From Sphingomonas sp. (lineage in GTDB: Bacteria > Pseudomonadota > Alphaproteobacteria > Sphingomonadales > Sphingomonadaceae), in the NCBI RefSeq assembly GCF_017304635.1, contig NZ_JAFKMA010000002.1, forward strand, positions 1 to 64,000: a DNA stretch of 64,000 nucleotides, read 5' to 3'. Under the pieces are notes generated by a model. It saw only the letters and a list, made by a program, of their open reading frames with translations. It had not been told where the DNA came from and did no database searches. This document shows positions 18,498-27,446 of the stretch, one piece after another (position 1 is the first letter of the stretch; every line of letters begins with the position of its first letter). A program made the translations under genes and the position numbers.

Positions 18498-20062
18498 TTG
18501 GGGCAGGTGCCGGGCATCGGCGTGTGCGGCAGCGCGCGGCCGGCGGCGCGGCCGGTCGGCGTGCCGTCGTCGACCGCGACCTGGCCGTTGACGATCACCG
18601 TGCGCACGCCGACCGCGGGCAGGGTCGGCTGCTCATAGGTCGCGCGCGCGGCGTAGGTCTTCGGGTCGAACACGGTGACGTCGGCGAAGGCGCCCGGCTT
18701 GAGGACGCCGCGTCCGGTCAGGCCGAACCATCTGGCGGTGACGCTCGACGATCGCTCGATGAACTCGCGCAGGGTGATGACGTGATCCGCCACGACGTAC
18801 TTGGCATATTTGCGCGCGAACGTGCCCCAGACGCGCGGGTGGCCGGTCGAGGCGTCGCTGTCGGTCATCACCCAGGGCTGGCGCATGAAGGCGGCGATGT
18901 CGGCCTCGCTCTGGTTGAACGACACGGTCGCGGGATCCTGCACGCGAATGACGGCGATCGCCGCGCTGATCGGGTCGGTCTTCATCGCGGTCGCGATCTG
19001 GCTGAGATAGCGGCCGTGCCATTGCCCCTCGGTCACCAGCAATGTGGCCGCGCCGCCGCGCTTGCGCATGTTCTCGGTCACGTCGGCGCGCAGCCGTGCG
19101 GTCAGGCCGGCATCGTCGAACCGCTTGAGCAAAGCGGGGCGCCCGCCGTCCTGCGCCCAGCGCGGGACCAGCGAGGCGACCAGGCTCGTGCCGCTCGCCG
19201 ACCAGGGATATTGGCTGGCGGTGATGTTGATGCCGGCCGCGCGCGCCGCGTCGATCCGCGCGATCACCTCCGGCGCCTTGCCCTGGACGTCGACGCCCAG
19301 CGCCTTGATATGGCTGATGTGGATCGGCATGCCGGTCGCTCGGCCGATCGCGATCGCCTCGTCGATCGCCGCCAGCAGCCCGATCGTGTAGGACGATTCG
19401 TCGCGGATGTGGCTGTCGTAATAGCCGCCGCGCTTGGCCGCCTCCGCCGACAGCGCGATTACCTCGTCGGTCTTCGAAAAGCTCTGCGGCGCGTAGAACA
19501 AGCCGGTCGAGAAGCCGATCGCGCCCTCGCACATGCCCTTGGCGACCAGCGCCTTCTCGCGCGCCAGTTCGTCCGGCGTCGGCGCGCGATCGGCACCGCC
19601 GATCACTTTCTCGCGGATCGTGCCGAAGCCGACATAGGTCGCGAAGTTGATCCCGACCGGCCGCGCCTTGGGGGTCGCCAGCACGCCGGCGATATCGGTC
19701 GAGCCGCCGCCGTCGTTACCGATGAACGCGGTCGTCACGCCCTGTAGCAGGAACGCCGGGATCAGCCGCGTCTTGGGGTCGGGCGAGGCGAGCCAGTCGC
19801 CGGCATGGGTATGCGGATCGATGAAGCCCGGCGCGACGATCATGCCGCGCGCGTCAATCGTCCGCGCCGCCGCGATCGTCAGATGCGGCCCGACCGCGAC
19901 GATCCGGTCGCCGCGGATCGCGACGTCGCCGGTGAAGGGCGCCGCCTCCCCGGTGTAGACGGTGCCCCCGGTCAGCAGGAGGTCGACGCGGCCCGGCGCG
20001 GGCGCCGCGCCGAGCGAACAGCCGGCGAGCACAATGGCCGCGAGCGCGATGCGAAGCTTCAT
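18494..20062 (-). CDS. N-acyl-D-amino-acid deacylase (D-aminoacylase) lipoprotein
   Basis: Amidohydrolase-superfamily enzyme of 522 residues. The N-terminus is a lipoprotein signal (LAAIVLAGC, acylated Cys ~16). The body follows D-aminoacylase: GFIDPHTHAGDW (HxH), EGAIGFSTGLFYAP, HIRDE, HISHIKALG and the late HPRVWGTFARK segment. It would release free D-amino acids from N-acylated forms. The ATG at 20062 starts the signal peptide and has GAAGGA upstream. The downstream symporter overlaps by ATGA. Confidence 0.88.
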   Translation of the reverse strand: MKLRIALAAIVLAGCSLGAAPAPGRVDLLLTGGTVYTGEAAPFTGDVAIRGDRIVAVGPHLTIAAARTIDARGMIVAPGFIDPHTHAGDWLASPDPKTRLIPAFLLQGVTTAFIGNDGGGSTDIAGVLATPKARPVGINFATYVGFGTIREKVIGGADRAPTPDELAREKALVAKGMCEGAIGFSTGLFYAPQSFSKTDEVIALSAEAAKRGGYYDSHIRDESSYTIGLLAAIDEAIAIGRATGMPIHISHIKALGVDVQGKAPEVIARIDAARAAGINITASQYPWSASGTSLVASLVPRWAQDGGRPALLKRFDDAGLTARLRADVTENMRKRGGAATLLVTEGQWHGRYLSQIATAMKTDPISAAIAVIRVQDPATVSFNQSEADIAAFMRQPWVMTDSDASTGHPRVWGTFARKYAKYVVADHVITLREFIERSSSVTARWFGLTGRGVLKPGAFADVTVFDPKTYAARATYEQPTLPAVGVRTVIVNGQVAVDDGTPTGRAAGRALPHTPMPGTCPK

Positions 20063-20094
20063 GGCGGCGATCCTTCGCTCTGCGCCGGCCGCCG

Positions 20095-21255
20095 TCAAGG
20101 CCGTGCGAGCGCTTCCTCGGTCGCGGTCTGCGCCGAATGGCCGCCCTTCACCGCCGGCACGTCGGTCGCGAAATAGGCGATGCCGGTGCCGCGCTCGGGG
20201 TCGATCCACAGGCCGGACTTCAATCCATAGGCGTCGCCGACATGCCCGAACCGCCGCCGTCCGTCGCCGGCCACGTCGTCATGGCAGGTCGCGTTGGGCG
20301 TCGCGGTCAGGAACATGCCGAGCCCATAGCTGCATACCCAGCCGTCGCCGACATCGCCGTTATGCCCGTCATAGACGAACAGCGGTGTCTCCATTGCCGT
20401 CACCGACGCGCGGCTGAGGATGCGTCGTCCGTCGATCGTCCCGCCGTTCAGCAGCATCCGCCCGATCCGCGCGAGGTCGCGGGCCGACACATGCAGCCCG
20501 CTTTGCGGTGCGAAGGTCGCGCCGTTGGCGCCCGCTTGCCAGCGCGACAGGTCGCAGCTGCCGTCGCGCGCTGGCGTGACGGGGCAGGTGGGCCGCTTGC
20601 CGTGATTGTTGTCGCGCACCGGTTGCCCCGCGCGGTACAGCACCACGCCGCGCGCGATCGTCGCATCGTCGCACGTGTCCCATTGATAGCAGGCGCGCAA
20701 GCCGAGCGGCCGGATCACCAGCCGGTCCATCAGCCGGTCGAACCGCTCGCCGGTCGCGCGCTCCATGACGGCGGCAACGACGGGGAAGTTGAAGTTGGTG
20801 TAGCGGAAATAGGTGCCCGGCGCGTGCTCGGCATCCCATGCCTTGGAATCGGCCAGCACACTGCGCATGTCGGCATCGAGCGGCAGGACGTAATCGACCC
20901 GATCGGTCAGGCTCGATCGGTGCGACAGCAGGTCGCGCAGCGTGATCGGCACGGTGGGAAAGGCAAGATTGCGGAACGTGTAGCCGAGATAACGCGACAC
21001 GTCGGCGTCGAGGTCGAGCGTGCCCCGTTCGACCAGCCGCATCACTCCGATCGTCGTCACCAGCTTGGAGATGGAGGCGATCCGGACCGGATCGTCCGGG
21101 GTGACGCCGCGATCGACCGCGGCGTCGGCGAACCCTTCCGCGCTGGCCGACGTCTCGCCGTGGCTGTTGAACGTCACGCGCACTTGCGCGGCGGATTGCG
21201 GGTCGGGCGCGACCTGCGCGGCCGTGGCGAGGAACAGGAAGGCGAGGGGCAGCAT
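20095..21255 (-). CDS. Exported serine hydrolase, beta-lactamase/DD-peptidase family
   Basis: The 386 residues begin with a short signal-like hydrophobic stretch ([12 protein letters not shown]). Active-site motifs are SISK (~61-64), YTN in FRYTNFNF (~152-154) and HVG in FGHVGDAYG (~332) at the KTG position. Cysteine pairs ([19 protein letters not shown]) suggest disulfides and support export. It ends 33 nt upstream of the D-aminoacylase gene on the same strand, so the three genes look like one operon. It could be an esterase or D-peptidase; no ligand can be inferred. Confidence 0.82.
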   Translation of the reverse strand: MLPLAFLFLATAAQVAPDPQSAAQVRVTFNSHGETSASAEGFADAAVDRGVTPDDPVRIASISKLVTTIGVMRLVERGTLDLDADVSRYLGYTFRNLAFPTVPITLRDLLSHRSSLTDRVDYVLPLDADMRSVLADSKAWDAEHAPGTYFRYTNFNFPVVAAVMERATGERFDRLMDRLVIRPLGLRACYQWDTCDDATIARGVVLYRAGQPVRDNNHGKRPTCPVTPARDGSCDLSRWQAGANGATFAPQSGLHVSARDLARIGRMLLNGGTIDGRRILSRASVTAMETPLFVYDGHNGDVGDGWVCSYGLGMFLTATPNATCHDDVAGDGRRRFGHVGDAYGLKSGLWIDPERGTGIAYFATDVPAVKGGHSAQTATEEALARP

Positions 21256-21273
21256 CGCGGCAGGCTAGCCCAA

Positions 21274-21357
21274 GCCGTGCTCCTGCGGAAGCAGGAGCCC
21301 AGGGCGGCGAGCGACTCGCTCGTGACCCTGGATTCCTGCTTTCGCAGGAATACGAAC
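21274..21357. repeat. Dispersed hairpin repeat (CAGGAATCCAGGG type)
   Basis: Imperfect inverted repeat: GTGCTCCTGCGGAAGCAGGAGCCCAGGG and the reverse complement of CCCTGGATTCCTGCTTTCGCAGGAATACG, each arm itself a small hairpin closed by a GGAA or TTTC tetraloop. It lies between the serine hydrolase start (21255) and the motB end; related in design to the element at 35097. Confidence 0.7.
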
Positions 21358-21447
21358 TTCAAGAAACTATTGCCGAACATCGCGAAGGCCGTGCCGGCCG
21401 GGCAATCCGCGGCAGGCTAAGCAACCCGCCCCAGGACGAAAGCGCAC

Positions 21448-22413
21448 TTAGGGTGCCGTGTGCGCTCCACCGACGCCGGGGATCATCGGCTTGATCGACA
21501 TCCGGCCCTGGCCGTCCGAAAACGATCCGGCCCGCCACAACAGGGTGATCGAGACGCGGCGGTTGCGCGGGTCGGCCGGGTCGTTCTCGATCATCGGCTC
21601 GCGGTCGGCGACGCCCTCGATCCGCCAGAAGCGCTGTTCGGGGGTGCCGCCCGACGCCAGCCGGCGGCGCGTCGCCTCGGCCCGGCCCGACGACAGCATC
21701 CAGTTGTTCATGGCATTGGGATCGCCATAGCCCAGGCTGTCGGTGTGTCCGCGGATCATGATCGGATTGTCGGTGTTGGCGATGGTCTGCGCGATCAGCC
21801 CGATCAGCTTGTCGGCCTCCGGCACCAGTTGCGTCGTGCCCAGCGCGAACATCGAATAATCGGCGTCGTCGACCAGATCGATGCGCAGGCCCTGATCGGT
21901 CTGGACGAAGCGGACATGGCTGGCCAGCTTGTTCAGCGGGGCCGCCTGCATCGCCGCCATCAGCCGGCGCTTCATCGCGTCGAAATTCTTGGCGTCCTGC
22001 ATCGCGATCTCGCGGTTCTTCATCGAACCCTTCTCGCCGCTGCCGACCTGTGCGCCGCCGGTCGCGCCCATCGGGATGGTCAGCGACTTGGTGCCGGTCT
22101 GCTGCGCGCGGTGCGGGTAATTGTCCTTGTCGGTGATCGACGACCCGCCCAGCAGCCCGTTCGACCCGGCCGAATTCTCCTTCAGCTTGACCAGCGTCGG
22201 GGTGAAATAGTCGGCGATGCCCTTGCGCTGCTTCTCGGTCGTCGCGCCGAGGATCCAGAGCAGCAGGAAGAACGCCATCATCGCCGTCACGAAGTCGGCA
22301 TAGGCGACCTTCCAGGCGCCGCCATGATGGCCGCCATGCCCCTCGATATAGATCTTCTTGACGATGACCTTCGGGGGTTGGTTGTTGCCGTGAGGGGCGC
22401 GCGCCGCGGCCAT
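21448..22413 (-). CDS. motB: Flagellar motor stator protein MotB
   Basis: Peptidoglycan-anchored stator subunit of 321 residues. A basic N-terminus is followed by the single helix with the proton-carrying Asp in YADFVTAMMAFFLLLWIL (~39-56). The C-terminal OmpA/MotB domain contains IMIRGHTDSLGYG and NNWMLSSGRAEATRR (~230-255), the peptidoglycan-binding signature. The ATG at 22413 has AGGAGC upstream. It follows motA on the same strand, separated by repeat copy B. Confidence 0.95.
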   Translation of the reverse strand: MAAARAPHGNNQPPKVIVKKIYIEGHGGHHGGAWKVAYADFVTAMMAFFLLLWILGATTEKQRKGIADYFTPTLVKLKENSAGSNGLLGGSSITDKDNYPHRAQQTGTKSLTIPMGATGGAQVGSGEKGSMKNREIAMQDAKNFDAMKRRLMAAMQAAPLNKLASHVRFVQTDQGLRIDLVDDADYSMFALGTTQLVPEADKLIGLIAQTIANTDNPIMIRGHTDSLGYGDPNAMNNWMLSSGRAEATRRRLASGGTPEQRFWRIEGVADREPMIENDPADPRNRRVSITLLWRAGSFSDGQGRMSIKPMIPGVGGAHTAP

Positions 22414-22438
22414 TTACGCGGCTCCTGACGGAGCCGAA

Positions 22439-22519
22439 CGGCACCGGCCCGCTCCCCCGCCCGACCGCCCAATCAGGGTACGATCGTGGGCGGTCGGGCG
22501 GGGGAGCGGGCCGGTGCCG
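22439..22519. repeat. Long inverted repeat, family R1 copy B (motA-motB gap)
   Basis: 81-bp palindromic element whose arms read CGGCACCGGCCCGCTCCCCC... Relative to copies A, C and E both arms carry the compensatory change CCACCC to CCGCCC and GGGTGG to GGGCGG. It lies 25 nt upstream of the motB start and so would form a strong stem in a motA-motB transcript. Confidence 0.95.
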
Positions 22520-22544
22520 GTCATCGGCGAGAGCCGATCAAATA

Positions 22545-23408
22545 TCACCGCCCGCGCAGCCCGTCGAACACCTCGGCGAAACCGGGCTGGTTGGCGTGGG
22601 CGATGCCGGAGCGGGCCGCCTCGATCACCAGCGGCTGCGGGTGGCCGTGCAGGCTCGCGATGATGATCTGCTTGACGACGTGGTAGATCGCGGCGTCGGC
22701 GTCGATCACCTGCTTCAGGCGCGTCGCGAGCGGGCCGACCATGCCGTAGGCGAGCAGCACGCCCATGAACGTGCCGACCAGCGCCGATCCGATCATCCCG
22801 CCCAGGATCGACGGCGGCTTGTCGATCGAGCCCATCGTCTTCACGACGCCGAGCACGGCGGCGACGATGCCGAGCGCGGGCAGCGCATCCGCGAGACCCT
22901 GCAACGTGCCCTGCGGTCCTTCGACGTCGTGGTGGTGCGTCTTGATCGCGTTATCCATCACTTCCTCGACCGCATGCACGTCGAGCGTGCCCGACGACAC
23001 CACGACCAAGCGCAGCGTGTCGGCGATCAGGTTGGTGAGGGTGTGGTCGGCGAGCAGCCGCGGATATTCGGCGAAGACGGCCGACGATTTCGGGTCCTCG
23101 ACATGCGGTTCGAGCGCGATCGGCCCTTCCATCCGCAGCATCTTCATTAACTTCGAGACGAGGAAGATGACGTCGAGATAGTCCTGCTTCTTGTACTTCG
23201 GACCCTTCAGCACCATGGCGACACCGCCGCCCAGCGCCTTCAGTTCCTTGCCCGAATTGCCGATGATGAGCGCACCCGCGGCGGCACCGCCGATGATAAT
23301 CATCTCGTGCGGGATCGCCTCCATGACGGGGCCGAGCGCGCCGCCGGTGAAGACGAAGCCGCCGAATACCATGCCGAGCAGAACAACGAGGCCGATCGCC
23401 GGAAACAT
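22545..23408 (-). CDS. motA: Flagellar motor stator protein MotA
   Basis: Four-helix stator subunit, 287 residues. Helix 1-2 pair at ~1-60 (FPAIGLVVLLGMVFGG, MIIIGGAAAGALIIG), a cytoplasmic loop with the charged region around 85-100 (FLVSKLMKMLRMEGPIALEPHVE) that contacts FliG, and helices 3-4 with the conserved PALGIVAAVLGVVKTMG and GTFMGVLLAYGMVGPLA. The ATG at 23408 has GGGGGA about 12 nt upstream. It is separated from flgL by a hairpin. Confidence 0.95.
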   Translation of the reverse strand: MFPAIGLVVLLGMVFGGFVFTGGALGPVMEAIPHEMIIIGGAAAGALIIGNSGKELKALGGGVAMVLKGPKYKKQDYLDVIFLVSKLMKMLRMEGPIALEPHVEDPKSSAVFAEYPRLLADHTLTNLIADTLRLVVVSSGTLDVHAVEEVMDNAIKTHHHDVEGPQGTLQGLADALPALGIVAAVLGVVKTMGSIDKPPSILGGMIGSALVGTFMGVLLAYGMVGPLATRLKQVIDADAAIYHVVKQIIIASLHGHPQPLVIEAARSGIAHANQPGFAEVFDGLRGR

Positions 23409-23502
23409 GAAGCTGAAAGGTCCCCCTGGATCGACCGCGAAATTGCTTGCCGTCGAATGGTTAGCGCAGGATCGTAGCCAAGCCGTTAACCGTCACGGCC
23501 AC

Positions 23503-23520
23503 GGCGCGAATTTTCGCGCC
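23503..23520. terminator. Hairpin between flgL and motA
   Basis: Perfect stem GGCGCGAA / TTCGCGCC with a TT loop, 11 nt beyond the flgL stop. The following T-run (GTGTTTTTATTT) lies on the plus-strand side, so on the minus strand that carries the genes it is a hairpin without T-tract. Confidence 0.4.
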
Positions 23521-23531
23521 GCGCGGTGTTT

Positions 23532-24425
23532 TTATTTGAGGTAGTCGAACAGCGACAGGCTGGCGAGCTTGGTGAAGCTCGCCTGCGTCGCGGACAGGAT
23601 CGTCATCGTCTTCTGCAGGTCGGTGACGGTCTGGGGGATATCGGTATCCTCGATGTCCTTGCGCGTCGCCTCGCGGTCGACCGCGACGTCCTGCATCCGC
23701 TGCGATTCGATATCGACGCGTTGCGCCCGCGCGCCGAGGGCACCCTGCACGCCGGCCACCTGATCGTTCGATGCGGTGAGCTGGTCGCCGACGCTGCCGG
23801 CGAGCGAGGACACGTCCCCGGTGCCGCGCAACGCCTGCGCCAGTCCGGTGATGCTCGACAGGATGTCGTTGCCGTTCGCATCGACGAACAGCCGCGAGGC
23901 GGCTTCGCCCGGGACGGCGGACGAGCTCGCACCGATCGGCACCGCGGTCGGGCCGCTGGTCGCATAGCTGATGCCGCCGCCGGGGTTGATCGTGACCGCG
24001 GGTGAATCGCCGCTCGCGAAGATCGACGCGCCGCGCGAATCCTTGGCGTTGGCCAGCGTCGCGATGTTCTGGACGATCGCGTCGAGCTGGCCGGCGATCA
24101 CCGTGCGATCGCTCGCCGACAACGTGCCGCCGTTCGCCTTGACCGCCAGTTCCTTGGCGCTCTGGATCTCGTCGGTGATCGACTTCAGCGCGGTGTCGGC
24201 CTGGTCCAGCGCCGACGAAACGATCGTGATATTGCCCGAATAGGCCGCGTCGTTGCTCGCTTCGCGCGTTAATCCCTGCAAACGGCGATACCCGACCGCG
24301 TCGTCGGACGGATCGTTGATCCGCTTGCCGGTCGAAATCTGCGTCTGCAACTTGTCCGCCGTCGCGGTGAGCGACTGCATGTTGCGCTGGTTGGTCGCGT
24401 AGAACTGGCTGGTGCTGATCTGCAT
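23532..24425 (-). CDS. flgL: Flagellar hook-filament junction protein FlgL (HAP3)
   Basis: 297 residues. Flagellin-like N-terminus (residues 1-60, ISTSQFYATNQRNMQSL then LQTQISTGKRINDPSDD) and C-terminal heptads (TVTDLQKTMTILSATQASFTKL) frame a variable middle. It joins hook to filament after FlgK. The ATG at 24425 is 3 nt from the flgK stop, so it is co-translated with flgK. Last gene of the flgIJKL group. Confidence 0.95.
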   Translation of the reverse strand: MQISTSQFYATNQRNMQSLTATADKLQTQISTGKRINDPSDDAVGYRRLQGLTREASNDAAYSGNITIVSSALDQADTALKSITDEIQSAKELAVKANGGTLSASDRTVIAGQLDAIVQNIATLANAKDSRGASIFASGDSPAVTINPGGGISYATSGPTAVPIGASSSAVPGEAASRLFVDANGNDILSSITGLAQALRGTGDVSSLAGSVGDQLTASNDQVAGVQGALGARAQRVDIESQRMQDVAVDREATRKDIEDTDIPQTVTDLQKTMTILSATQASFTKLASLSLFDYLK

Positions 24426-24430
24426 GTCCG

Positions 24431-25780
24431 TCACCGGATATCGAGGATCGTCTGGATCGTGTCGCGCGCGACCTGGATCACGTGGCTGGTCGCGGCATAG
24501 GCTTGCTGGAAGCGCATCAGGTCGACCGCTTCGGTGTCGAGATCGACGCCGGACAGCGAATCGCGTGCGGTGACGGCGTTGCTGTGGATCGTGGTCTGCG
24601 CATCCGCCACCGACTTGCGCTGGGCAAGCGCGGAGGCATTGACCGTGGTCATGTCGACCACCGCATTCTCGTAATTGCCGCTGGTGCGCAGCGCCGCGAA
24701 ACTGGCGAGGTTGCTGTTGTCGCGCTGGCCGCCGCCGACCGCCGCCGCGGCAATCCCGCGCGGGTCGGTCATCACGGTCGAGACCTGGGCGGTACCCGCG
24801 CTGGTGTCGATCGCGAAGATCGCCGAACCGCTGTTGTTGTCGAGGTCGCGGCCCTGCGCCTGCGCGCCGTTCATGTCGCTGACGAACTGCTGGGCGATGC
24901 CCTGCAACTGGTTGCGCGCGTCGGCGATGCGTTGCGCCCCGTCGGCGATCCCGGCGAGCGCGCCGCCGACCGGCGTCATCGCATGCTGGTCCGCACCGCT
25001 CAGGACGTTGAAGGCGATCGTGCCGGAACTGTTGCGCGCATAGCCGACCGTCGCGGCGAAATTGCCGTCGACCAGCTTGGGTCCACCGCTGCCCCCGGCC
25101 TGGACGCTGGCGCGCCCGGCCTGGTCGTAGGTGACCGAGATATCGGTCACCGCGCTGATCTGTTCGAGCACCTGATCGCGCTGATCGAGCAACGCCGCCT
25201 TGCCGGCGCTGCCGTCGGGCGTGCGGCCGATGCCCTGGTTGATCTTCGCCAGCGTGTCGGTCAGCGAATTGAGGCTGGTAACCGTATCCCTGGTCATCGA
25301 ATCGACGTCGGCCGAAACCTGGTCGAGCGACGTGCCGGTCTGCGTAAACGCATCGGCGACGCCGCCGGCTGCCTCGAGCATCGTCGCGCGCGCCGCGGTC
25401 GAGGTCGGATCGCCCGCCAGCGTGGTCGACGCGGTGAAGAAGCTCGACAGCCGCGTGCCCAGCGCCGATCCGCCGAGCGAGCTGTTGATCCGGTCGAGCC
25501 ACGTCACGCTCGCCGACGTCTTGGCGAGGTCGGAGCCCGACGACAGCACCGCGGCCTGCTTGAACATGTCGCCCGCACGGCTGACGCCGATGACCGCGGC
25601 GCCTTCGCCGCTGCCGGTCGATTGCGAACTGACCGCGCCGATCGACGCGACTTCCTTGATGTTGGTCGTGCGGCGCGAATAGCCCGCGCTGCCCGCGTTC
25701 GCGATGTTCTCCGACACGGTGTTGAGCGCGAGCTGGTACGCCCTGAGGCCGCTCGCGCCGATCGCCAGCATGTCGCTCAT
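24431..25780 (-). CDS. flgK: Flagellar hook-associated protein FlgK (HAP1)
   Basis: 449 residues. The N-terminal rod/hook signature (AIGASGLRAYQLALNTVSENIANAGSAGYSRR, about 7-38) and the C-terminal helix VDLMRFQQAYAATSHVIQVA identify it. Length is shorter than the ~550 of enteric FlgK, the loss being in the middle surface domains. The start overlaps the flgJ stop (ATGA). Confidence 0.95.
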   Translation of the reverse strand: MSDMLAIGASGLRAYQLALNTVSENIANAGSAGYSRRTTNIKEVASIGAVSSQSTGSGEGAAVIGVSRAGDMFKQAAVLSSGSDLAKTSASVTWLDRINSSLGGSALGTRLSSFFTASTTLAGDPTSTAARATMLEAAGGVADAFTQTGTSLDQVSADVDSMTRDTVTSLNSLTDTLAKINQGIGRTPDGSAGKAALLDQRDQVLEQISAVTDISVTYDQAGRASVQAGGSGGPKLVDGNFAATVGYARNSSGTIAFNVLSGADQHAMTPVGGALAGIADGAQRIADARNQLQGIAQQFVSDMNGAQAQGRDLDNNSGSAIFAIDTSAGTAQVSTVMTDPRGIAAAAVGGGQRDNSNLASFAALRTSGNYENAVVDMTTVNASALAQRKSVADAQTTIHSNAVTARDSLSGVDLDTEAVDLMRFQQAYAATSHVIQVARDTIQTILDIR

Positions 25781-26154
25781 GATGTGGCGCTCCCGCTAGC
25801 GGCCGGGGTCGCGGCGGTCGGGTTGCCTGACGTCTGCAGGCCCTTTTGCGACTTCGCCAGGAAATCGGTCATCGCCTTGCCGATTCCGATCGGCTGGTGC
25901 TCCGCCATGCTCTGCGCGACGCGCTGGTCCTGCATGTCGCGGAACGTGTTCGAATTCTTCTGGTCGAACAGGCTGTCCTCGTCGGTGGTCAGCTTGGCCT
26001 GCCGCATCGACTTCATCATCATGCCGATGAACACCGCCTCGAACTTCTCCCCCGCCTTCTTGAGGTTGGTGGAGGAGCCGAGGCGGCTGGTGTCGCGCGC
26101 GATGCCGGCGGTCGGCGACGCGGCTGGCGATGGGGTGGCGGGAATGTCCGTCAT
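25777..26154 (-). CDS. flgJ: Rod-binding protein FlgJ, N-terminal domain only
   Basis: 125 residues covering only the rod-capping domain (LKKAGEKFEAVFIGMMMKSMRQA near 31-52, then the DxKNSNTFRDMQDQRVAQSMA segment). The C-terminal glucosaminidase of enteric FlgJ is absent; the lytic transglycosylase at 35271 probably supplies the wall-cutting activity, as in other alphaproteobacteria. Coupled by ATGA overlaps to flgI upstream and flgK downstream. Confidence 0.93.
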   Translation of the reverse strand: MTDIPATPSPAASPTAGIARDTSRLGSSTNLKKAGEKFEAVFIGMMMKSMRQAKLTTDEDSLFDQKNSNTFRDMQDQRVAQSMAEHQPIGIGKAMTDFLAKSQKGLQTSGNPTAATPAASGSATS

Positions 26155-27245
26155 AGGATGATGAGCTCCGCCTTCAGCGCGCCGGCTTCCTTCAGCGCTT
26201 CCAGGATTGCGACCAGGTCGCTGGGGCTGGCGCCGATCGCGTTCACCGCCTTGACGATGTCGGCGAGCTTCGGGCCGGGCGCGAACACGAACATCGGCCG
26301 CTTCTCCTCGTCGACTGCGACGCCCGATTTCTGCTCGGTGGCGGTGGTGCCGTTGGAGAACGGGCCGGGCTGGACGACGGTCTGCTTCTCGTCGATCCGG
26401 ACGGTCAGCTTGCCGTGGGTGATCGCGGCGGGACCGACGCGGACGGTCGAGTTGATGACGACGGTGCCGGTGCGGGCGTTGACAATGACGCGCGCCGGCG
26501 GCTCGGCCGACACGACGTCGAGATTTTCGACCTGGCTCATGATCGTCGCGCGCGCATCGGCACCGGCGGGTGCGTTGATGCGGATCGACACGCCGTCGAC
26601 CGCTTCGGCGACGCCCGAGCCGAACCGGCGATTGACCGCGCTCGCCACGTTCTGCGCCGTGGTGAAGTCCGACCGCGCGAGGTTGAAGGTGAGGGCGGGC
26701 GAGCTTTCGAAGCCGGTCGCGACGGTCCGCTCGACGGTCGCCCCTTCGGGGATGCGCCCGGTCGAGGGGACGTTGACCACCACCTGGCTGCCGTCCTTGC
26801 CCTCGATGCCGAGGCCGCCGACCGCCAGGTTGCCCTGCGCCATCGCGTAGATCTGGCCGTCGGCACCCATCAGCGGAGTCAGGATCAGCGCACCGCCGCG
26901 CAAGGACTTGGCCTTGCCCATCGAGGCGACGGTGATGTCGATCCGCTGGCCCGGCTTGGCGAACGGCGGCAGTTCGGCGGTAATCATCACCACCGCGGCG
27001 TTCTTCAGGCCTGGATTGACCCCGGCCGGCAGCTGCAATCCGAAGCGGCTGGCGACCGCCTTCACCGACTGCATGGTATATTCGAGGTTGTCGTCGCCCG
27101 TGCCCGCCAGCCCGACGACGATGCCGTAGCCGGTCAGCTGGTTGGTGCGGATGCCCTGGAACGCGCCCAGGTCCTTGATCCGGTCGGCTTGCGCCGGGAC
27201 CGCGATCAGGCAGGCGAGGAGGACAAGGAACGAGCGCAACACCAT
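26151..27245 (-). CDS. flgI: Flagellar P-ring protein FlgI
   Basis: Periplasmic P-ring subunit of 364 residues with a cleavable signal (LVLLACLIAVPAQA) and the family core: RIKDLGAFQGIRTNQLTGYGIVVGLAGTGD beginning ~22, KNAAVVMITAELP, GQRIDITVASMGKAKSLRGG and the C-terminal PSDLVAILEALKEAGALKAELIIL end. Needs FlgA (33884) as chaperone. It is separated from flgH by ~200 nt holding repeat copy C, so it may have its own promoter. Confidence 0.96.
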   Translation of the reverse strand: MVLRSFLVLLACLIAVPAQADRIKDLGAFQGIRTNQLTGYGIVVGLAGTGDDNLEYTMQSVKAVASRFGLQLPAGVNPGLKNAAVVMITAELPPFAKPGQRIDITVASMGKAKSLRGGALILTPLMGADGQIYAMAQGNLAVGGLGIEGKDGSQVVVNVPSTGRIPEGATVERTVATGFESSPALTFNLARSDFTTAQNVASAVNRRFGSGVAEAVDGVSIRINAPAGADARATIMSQVENLDVVSAEPPARVIVNARTGTVVINSTVRVGPAAITHGKLTVRIDEKQTVVQPGPFSNGTTATEQKSGVAVDEEKRPMFVFAPGPKLADIVKAVNAIGASPSDLVAILEALKEAGALKAELIIL

Positions 27246-27338
27246 GACATGCCTTTCAACGGCCGTTAGCGCCGTTGCTTTGCCCCAAAGGAAGTTAAGA
27301 CCGTGCTAACCATGGACTCTATGTTCGCTTCGCGATGG

Positions 27339-27418
27339 CGGCACCGGCCCGCTCCCCCACCCGACCGCCCATAGAATACGATGTCTGGGCGGTCGGGTGG
27401 GGGAGCGGGCCGGTGCCG
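27339..27418. repeat. Long inverted repeat, family R1 copy C (flgH-flgI gap)
   Basis: 80-bp element with arms CGGCACCGGCCCGCTCCCCC and complement, loop TAGAATACGATGTC, perfectly complementary over ~32 bp. It occupies most of the flgH-flgI gap. Its loop is nearly identical to that of copy D, making these two the closest pair. Confidence 0.95.
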
Positions 27419-27421
27419 CCC

Positions 27422-27440
27422 GTTTCAGCTATGCTGAAAC
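27422..27440. terminator. Hairpin downstream of flgH
   Basis: Perfect stem GTTTCAGC / GCTGAAAC with a 3-nt loop, 6 nt beyond the flgH stop and directly abutting repeat copy C. The two hairpins in tandem could end or stabilise the flgB-flgH transcript. No T-tract. Confidence 0.45.
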
Positions 27441-27446
27441 CAACCA

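Noticed and set aside
23532-25502. 656-codon frame covering flgL plus most of flgK.
   Set aside because: Only the flgL part (23532-24425) is real; the remainder is the wrong frame of flgK.
27256-27282. CAAA-N15-GCCGTTGA on the minus strand before flgI, resembling a sigma-28 promoter.
   Set aside because: Its start would fall within a few nt of the flgI ATG and behind the SD; in GC-rich DNA the GCCG core is frequent.
27295-27312. TTAGCACGGTCTTAAC on the minus strand upstream of flgI, loosely like -24/-12.
   Set aside because: Both invariant GG and GC dinucleotides are changed.
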